64,000 nt of DNA, taken from assembly GCF_900163665.1 (NCBI RefSeq), contig NZ_FUIA01000025.1, positions 186,001 through 250,000 on the forward strand, in the 5' to 3' direction. Below are positions 60,413 to 64,000 of this stretch, piece after piece. The DNA comes from Frigoribacterium sp. JB110. GTDB taxonomy: Bacteria; Actinomycetota; Actinomycetes; Actinomycetales; Microbacteriaceae. Both the position numbers and the translations under genes were made by a program. Numbering within the stretch: the first letter of the stretch is position 1; each line of letters begins with the position of its first letter. The notes beneath the pieces were generated by a model. It was not told the DNA's origin. It saw only the letters and a program-made list of their open reading frames with translations, and made no database searches.

Positions 60413-61462
60413 GTGAACTCCACCGCAGTTTCGTTGCCCGTACCGCGTGTACCGGTCCGTCGTGAGCGCCTCCAGGATAACGAGGTCCTCGGACACAAGC
60501 GCGTCCGGCTGGCCGCGCCCCGCGGCTATTGCGCGGGTGTCGACCGGGCGGTGATCACGGTGGAGAAGGCGCTGGACCGGTATGGCGCCCCGGTGTATGT
60601 GCGCAAGCAGATCGTGCACAACATCCACGTGGTGCGCGAACTCGAAGCGCGCGGGGTGATCTTCGTCGAAGAGGTCGATGAGGTTCCGGAGGGTGCGCAC
60701 GTCGTCTTCAGCGCGCACGGAGTGTCTCCCGCTGTCGTCGAAGCGGCGTCGGATCGCGGCCTGCAGGCGATCGATGCCTCGTGCCCGCTCGTGACGAAGG
60801 TGCACCGCGAGGCCAAGCGCTTCGCCAGAGACGACTACCAGATTCTGCTCGTCGGCCATGAAGGCCACGAGGAGGTCGAGGGCACGGCCGGTGAGGCACC
60901 GGACAACGTCACGATCGTGAACAACCCGGATGAGGCGGCGACGGTCGAGGTCGACGACCCGTCGAAGCTGGTGTGGCTGTCGCAGACGACACTGTCAGTC
61001 GACGAGACGATGGAGACGGTGCGCCGACTGCGGGAGCGGTTCCCGAACCTGCAGGATCCCCCGAGCGACGACATCTGCTATGCAACGCAGAACCGGCAGG
61101 TCGCGATCAAGAAGGTCGCGCACGGCTCCGATCTCGTGATCGTCGTCGGTTCGGCGAACTCGTCGAACAGCGTGCGTCTGGTCGAGGTCGCGCTGGAGTA
61201 CGGCGCTAAGGCCGCGTACCGCGTCGACTACGCGGACGAGGTGCGCCAGGAATGGCTCGACGGGGTCGAGACGGTGGGCATCACCAGTGGCGCGTCGGTG
61301 CCGGATGTGCTGGTGCAGCAGCTGCTCGACGAGCTCGCCGATGCGGGCTACGCCGATGTCGAGGAAGTGCGCACCGCCGAGGAGGATCTGATCTTCTCGC
61401 TCCCCAAGGAGCTGCGCGGTGAAGGCGAGCCACGGGGCGGCCGGGCCGGAGCCGCGGCATGA
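60413..61462 (+). CDS. ispH: 4-hydroxy-3-methylbut-2-enyl diphosphate reductase
   Basis: A 349-residue iron-sulfur enzyme for the last step of the MEP pathway, making IPP and DMAPP. The three cluster cysteines are in [11 protein letters not shown] (C40), [11 protein letters not shown] and [28 protein letters not shown] and [12 protein letters not shown] complete the active site. A short N-terminal extension (about 28 residues) and a Gly-rich tail are extra. Its stop overlaps the next ATG. Confidence 0.97.
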   Translation: MNSTAVSLPVPRVPVRRERLQDNEVLGHKRVRLAAPRGYCAGVDRAVITVEKALDRYGAPVYVRKQIVHNIHVVRELEARGVIFVEEVDEVPEGAHVVFSAHGVSPAVVEAASDRGLQAIDASCPLVTKVHREAKRFARDDYQILLVGHEGHEEVEGTAGEAPDNVTIVNNPDEAATVEVDDPSKLVWLSQTTLSVDETMETVRRLRERFPNLQDPPSDDICYATQNRQVAIKKVAHGSDLVIVVGSANSSNSVRLVEVALEYGAKAAYRVDYADEVRQEWLDGVETVGITSGASVPDVLVQQLLDELADAGYADVEEVRTAEEDLIFSLPKELRGEGEPRGGRAGAAA

Positions 61463-62037
61463 GCGAGACGCGCCCCTCATACGGCGAGTATGCGACGCCC
61501 GAGGAGCAGCGCCGTCGTATCGACTCGAATCCGCTGCCGGACGAACCGCCGCGGCAGGAACCGAAGCCTCGGCAGGAACCTGAGGTCTCGCAAGCCACAG
61601 CGGCAGCGCCCACCACGGGGACGGACGAAAGCCCGAAACCCCTGACGCGGGCACGCCGCATCGACGTGTTCGCCGCAGTGTTCCTTCTCGCCTGGGGACT
61701 GTTCTCGGTCATCCGGATGGTCCCGGAGCTCACGCAGCTCCCGTCGACGTTCTACGACGCGTTCGAGGCGATGGGCATCGACGCGGAGTTCTCCGACCCG
61801 GCCGGTGCGCGCTGGTGGGGTGTGGGGGCTGCGGTCGTCTACGGCTTCGGCTGGCTGATCGCCGCCGCGCTGACCTGGCGGCGCGCCAGGCAGCGCAAGA
61901 TCGTGTTCTGGGTGCCGCTGGTCAGCGCCGTGGTCGTCTTCGTGATCGTGATGCTCCTGATCGCCGTGCCCCTCGCGAACGACCCCGCTCTGCTGGACGC
62001 GCTGGTCTCGCAGATGGGCGAGCTGCCGCAGCCGTAG
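61459..62037 (+). CDS. DUF6264-like membrane protein
   Basis: A 192-residue protein: a hydrophilic Pro/Gln/Glu-rich N-terminus (about 1-65), then three membrane helices ([52 protein letters not shown]) with a conserved-looking YDAFEAMGI loop. It resembles DUF6264 proteins of Microbacteriaceae. Coupled to ispH by ATGA. Function unknown. Confidence 0.75.
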   Translation: MSETRPSYGEYATPEEQRRRIDSNPLPDEPPRQEPKPRQEPEVSQATAAAPTTGTDESPKPLTRARRIDVFAAVFLLAWGLFSVIRMVPELTQLPSTFYDAFEAMGIDAEFSDPAGARWWGVGAAVVYGFGWLIAAALTWRRARQRKIVFWVPLVSAVVVFVIVMLLIAVPLANDPALLDALVSQMGELPQP

Positions 62038-62054
62038 CGCTTCAGACAAGCAGA

Positions 62055-62100
62055 GACGACGATGTCCCCGGCGCCGCAGGGCACCGGGGACATCGTCGTC
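62055..62100. terminator. hairpin between convergent DUF6264-like gene and fbaA
   Basis: A 17-bp perfect stem, GACGACGATGTCCCCGG (62055-62071) and its complement (62084-62100), with a 12-nt loop. Serves both converging genes. Confidence 0.85.
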
Positions 62101-62106
62101 GTCTGG

Positions 62107-63135
62107 TCAGCCCTTGGACTGTCCGAAGGACCCGAGCTGTTTGGTGGCTTCGATGACGCGGGCGGCCATCGCCGTCTCCGCGACCTTGCCCCAGGCCCGC
62201 GGGTCGTACTTCTTCTTGTTGCCGACCTCGCCGTCGACCTTGAGCACCTCGCCGTAGTTGCTGAACATGTAGTCGGCGATTGCGCGCGTGTAGGCGTACT
62301 GCGTGTCGGTGTCGATGTTCATCTTGATGACGCCGTTGCGCACAGCGAGCGCGATCTCTTCGTTGGTCGAACCGCTGCCGCCGTGGAAGACGAGGTCGAG
62401 CGGCTTCTCACCGGTCCCGAACTTCTCGGCGATGCCCGTCTGGATCTCGCCGAGGAGCTCCGGGCGGAGCTTGACGTTGCCCGGCTTGTAGACGCCGTGC
62501 ACGTTGCCGAAGGTGAGGGCCGACAGGTACCGGCCCTTCTCGCCGAGCCCGAGGGCCTCGACTGCTTTCGTCACGTCGCCGACGGTCGTGTAGAGGGCAT
62601 CGTTCGAACCCTCGTGCTGCACGCCGTCCTCTTCGCCGCCGACCACGCCGATCTCGATCTCAAGCAGGCCGCCGATGTTCTTCAGACGGGGGAGGAGCTC
62701 GCTCGCGATCTGGATGTTCTCGTCGAGCGGCACGGCGGAGCCGTCCCACATGTGCGACTGGAAGATCGGCTCGCGGCCGGCCTTGACCTCTTCTTCGCTG
62801 GCCTCGAGTACGGGCAGGAGGAAAGAGTCGAGTGCGTCCTTCGGGCAGTGGTCGGTGTGAACAGCGACCGTGACGGGGTAGTTCTTGGCGACCTCGCGCA
62901 CGTAGCGGGCCATGGCGATCGCGCCGGTGGCGCGCGCCTTGACGGTCTGGCCGGCGAAGTAATCGGCTCCACCTGTGGTGACCTGGAGGATGCCGTCGGA
63001 ACCGGCCTCCGTCAGGCCCTGCAGCACGGAGTTGATGGTCTGCGAGCTTGAGACGTTGATCGCGGGGTAGGCAAAGCTGCCTGCCTTCGCGCGATCGATC
63101 ATCTCGGCGTACTGGTCAGCGGTGGCGACGGCCAT
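62107..63135 (-). CDS. fbaA: class II fructose-bisphosphate aldolase
   Basis: A 342-residue zinc-dependent aldolase that interconverts fructose-1,6-bisphosphate with DHAP and glyceraldehyde-3-phosphate. AVHTDHCPKD, EIEIGVVGGEEDGV, GNVHGVYKPG and LVFHGGSGSTNEE hold the metal and phosphate ligands. NMNIDTDTQ-like sequence (KMNIDTDTQYAYTRAI) is the class IIA signature. SD GAAGGA. Promoter region shared with glpX. Confidence 0.97.
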   Translation of the reverse strand: MAVATADQYAEMIDRAKAGSFAYPAINVSSSQTINSVLQGLTEAGSDGILQVTTGGADYFAGQTVKARATGAIAMARYVREVAKNYPVTVAVHTDHCPKDALDSFLLPVLEASEEEVKAGREPIFQSHMWDGSAVPLDENIQIASELLPRLKNIGGLLEIEIGVVGGEEDGVQHEGSNDALYTTVGDVTKAVEALGLGEKGRYLSALTFGNVHGVYKPGNVKLRPELLGEIQTGIAEKFGTGEKPLDLVFHGGSGSTNEEIALAVRNGVIKMNIDTDTQYAYTRAIADYMFSNYGEVLKVDGEVGNKKKYDPRAWGKVAETAMAARVIEATKQLGSFGQSKG

Positions 63136-63173
63136 GTGGTTTCCTTCGCAATCGGGTGAGGGGAGCTTCCCGC

Positions 63174-63179
63174 AGTCTA
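63174..63179 (-). promoter_or_regulatory. -10 box of fbaA
   Basis: TAGACT on the minus strand, about 38 nt before the fbaA ATG, leaving a short leader with SD GAAGGA. Confidence 0.5.
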
Positions 63180-63238
63180 CCGAGTGGCGCGGGAAGTCAG
63201 TAGTCGTGGCGGAGAACCATCCGGCGTGACCAATAGGA

Positions 63239-63254
63239 AAGAATCGTGATTCTT
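63239..63254. promoter_or_regulatory. palindrome between fbaA and glpX
   Basis: AAGAATC-GT-GATTCTT is a perfect 16-bp inverted repeat and the most AT-rich point of the 179-bp divergent region. It is a candidate operator for joint control of an aldolase and a fructose-1,6-bisphosphatase. Confidence 0.5.
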
Positions 63255-63302
63255 ATGTGCTCCGGGGGCGTGAAGTCGCCTCGTCCGGCGACGAGGGAGG
63301 AA

Positions 63303-63308
63303 TAGGGT
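63303..63308 (+). promoter_or_regulatory. -10 box of glpX (leaderless)
   Basis: TAGGGT, 6 nt before the ATG at 63315. Confidence 0.5.
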
Positions 63309-63314
63309 CAGAAC

Positions 63315-64000
63315 ATGACGACCGCTGAGGACATGATCCCCCTTCGCCCTGACCGCAACATCGCCCTCGAACTGGTGCGCGCCACGGAAGCAGCCGCCAT
63401 TCGCTCCGTGCCGTTCATCGGCCGCGGACAGAAGGAGAAGGCGGACGGAGCCGCCGTCGACGCGATGCGCGCCTTTCTGTCGACGGTCGATTTCGACGGC
63501 ACCGTCGTGATCGGCGAGGGGGAGAAGGACGAAGCCCCGATGCTGTTCAACGGGGAACAGGTGGGGACGGGCAAAGGCCGCAAGTACGACATCGCGGTCG
63601 ACCCGATCGACGGCACCTCGCTGACTGCCGCGGGGCGTCAGAACGCACTCAGCGTGATCGCTCTGTCCGATCGGGGCACCATGCTCGATGCCTCGAGCGT
63701 GTTCTACATGGACAAGCTCGTCACGGGGCCGGCCGGCGTCGGCATCGTCGACATCCGTCTGCCCGTCGGCGAGAACATCCGACGGTTGGCGAAAGCGTCA
63801 GGAAAGCCCGTGGAGGAGATGGTGGTCTCTGTGCTGAACCGCCCCCGCCACGAGAAGCTGATCGAGGAGATCCGAGAGGCCGGAGCGGGTACCCGGCTGA
63901 TGTCGGACGGCGATGTTGCGGGCGGTATCAACGCCGCACGCCACGACGCGCGCGTCGACATGTGCATCGGCGTCGGCGGCAGCCCCGAGGGAATCGTCAC
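63315..64000 (+). CDS. glpX: class II fructose-1,6-bisphosphatase, N-terminal part
   Basis: The frame stays open from ATG at 63315 to the window edge, giving 228 residues of a protein that should be about 330. Visible motifs: ALELVRATEAAA, the IGRGQKEKADGAAVDAMR region, VIGEGEKDEAPML and DIAVDPIDGTSLTA (metal-binding Asp and Glu residues), and IGVGGSPEGIV at the edge. It hydrolyses fructose-1,6-bisphosphate in gluconeogenesis. Divergent from fbaA. Leaderless start inferred from TAGGGT 6 nt upstream. Confidence 0.95.
   Translation, partial: MTTAEDMIPLRPDRNIALELVRATEAAAIRSVPFIGRGQKEKADGAAVDAMRAFLSTVDFDGTVVIGEGEKDEAPMLFNGEQVGTGKGRKYDIAVDPIDGTSLTAAGRQNALSVIALSDRGTMLDASSVFYMDKLVTGPAGVGIVDIRLPVGENIRRLAKASGKPVEEMVVSVLNRPRHEKLIEEIREAGAGTRLMSDGDVAGGINAARHDARVDMCIGVGGSPEGIV

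Overview
The window reads as chromosomal DNA of a high-GC actinobacterium, most likely a Microbacterium-like member of the Microbacteriaceae. The signs are very high GC, actinobacterial family genes (DUF4307, DUF501, DUF4245, DUF6264, L25/Ctc next to pth), many GTG starts, and at least a dozen genes whose start codon lies 6-7 nt after a TANNNT -10 box (leaderless mRNAs). Coding density is high. I see no phage, transposon, IS element, plasmid gene or CRISPR array. The less ordinary parts are one catabolic cluster and several families of small intergenic repeats.

Layout. 1-2.9 kb: end of an FNR-type oxidoreductase and a convergent OmpR-type two-component system. 2.9-11.2 kb: a cluster that fits uptake and breakdown of peptidoglycan-derived N-acetylmuramic acid. 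It holds a BadF-type amino-sugar kinase, an AmiE-like serine hydrolase, a CUT1 ABC importer without ATPase, MurQ, a divergent MurR-type regulator and a NamZ (DUF1343) exo-muramidase, with AT-rich inverted repeats between murQ and murR. 11.3-20.4 kb: gnd, rplY-pth, small membrane proteins, mfd, and nhaA behind a structured leader. 20.5-23.1 kb: an ECF42 sigma-factor module with a matching promoter, plus a hydrolase. 23.3-34.8 kb: mazG, hisS, an APC transporter, a GntR/DUF1648/CPBP operon, eno, a DivIC/FtsB-like gene, DUF501, a membrane-anchored subtilase and ndh, then a tRNA with anticodon UAA. 35-38.3 kb: small enzymes and LemA. 38.5-41.7 kb: a secreted discoidin-like protein coupled to an LPXTG-anchored phosphoesterase. 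41.9-47 kb: metQ-metN-metI-aminotransferase-luxS-SDR in one direction, a methionine/SRH-related unit. 47-57.5 kb: a YcaQ-type glycosylase, an AI-2E-family membrane protein, ilvA, greA, trhA, uppS, PIN-PhoH and fumC. 57.5-64 kb: carbonic anhydrase, DUF4245, xseB, xseA, ispH, a DUF6264-like protein, fbaA and the start of glpX.

Three repeat classes need attention: (i) a 76-bp element present twice with exact register, plus two elements with other arm sequences but the same 19-bp arm spacing; (ii) a 102-bp tandem triplet after ilvA with a related single copy after fumC; (iii) a 27-bp-stem hairpin at 36.8 kb. Function is read from family motifs and context; no database search was possible.
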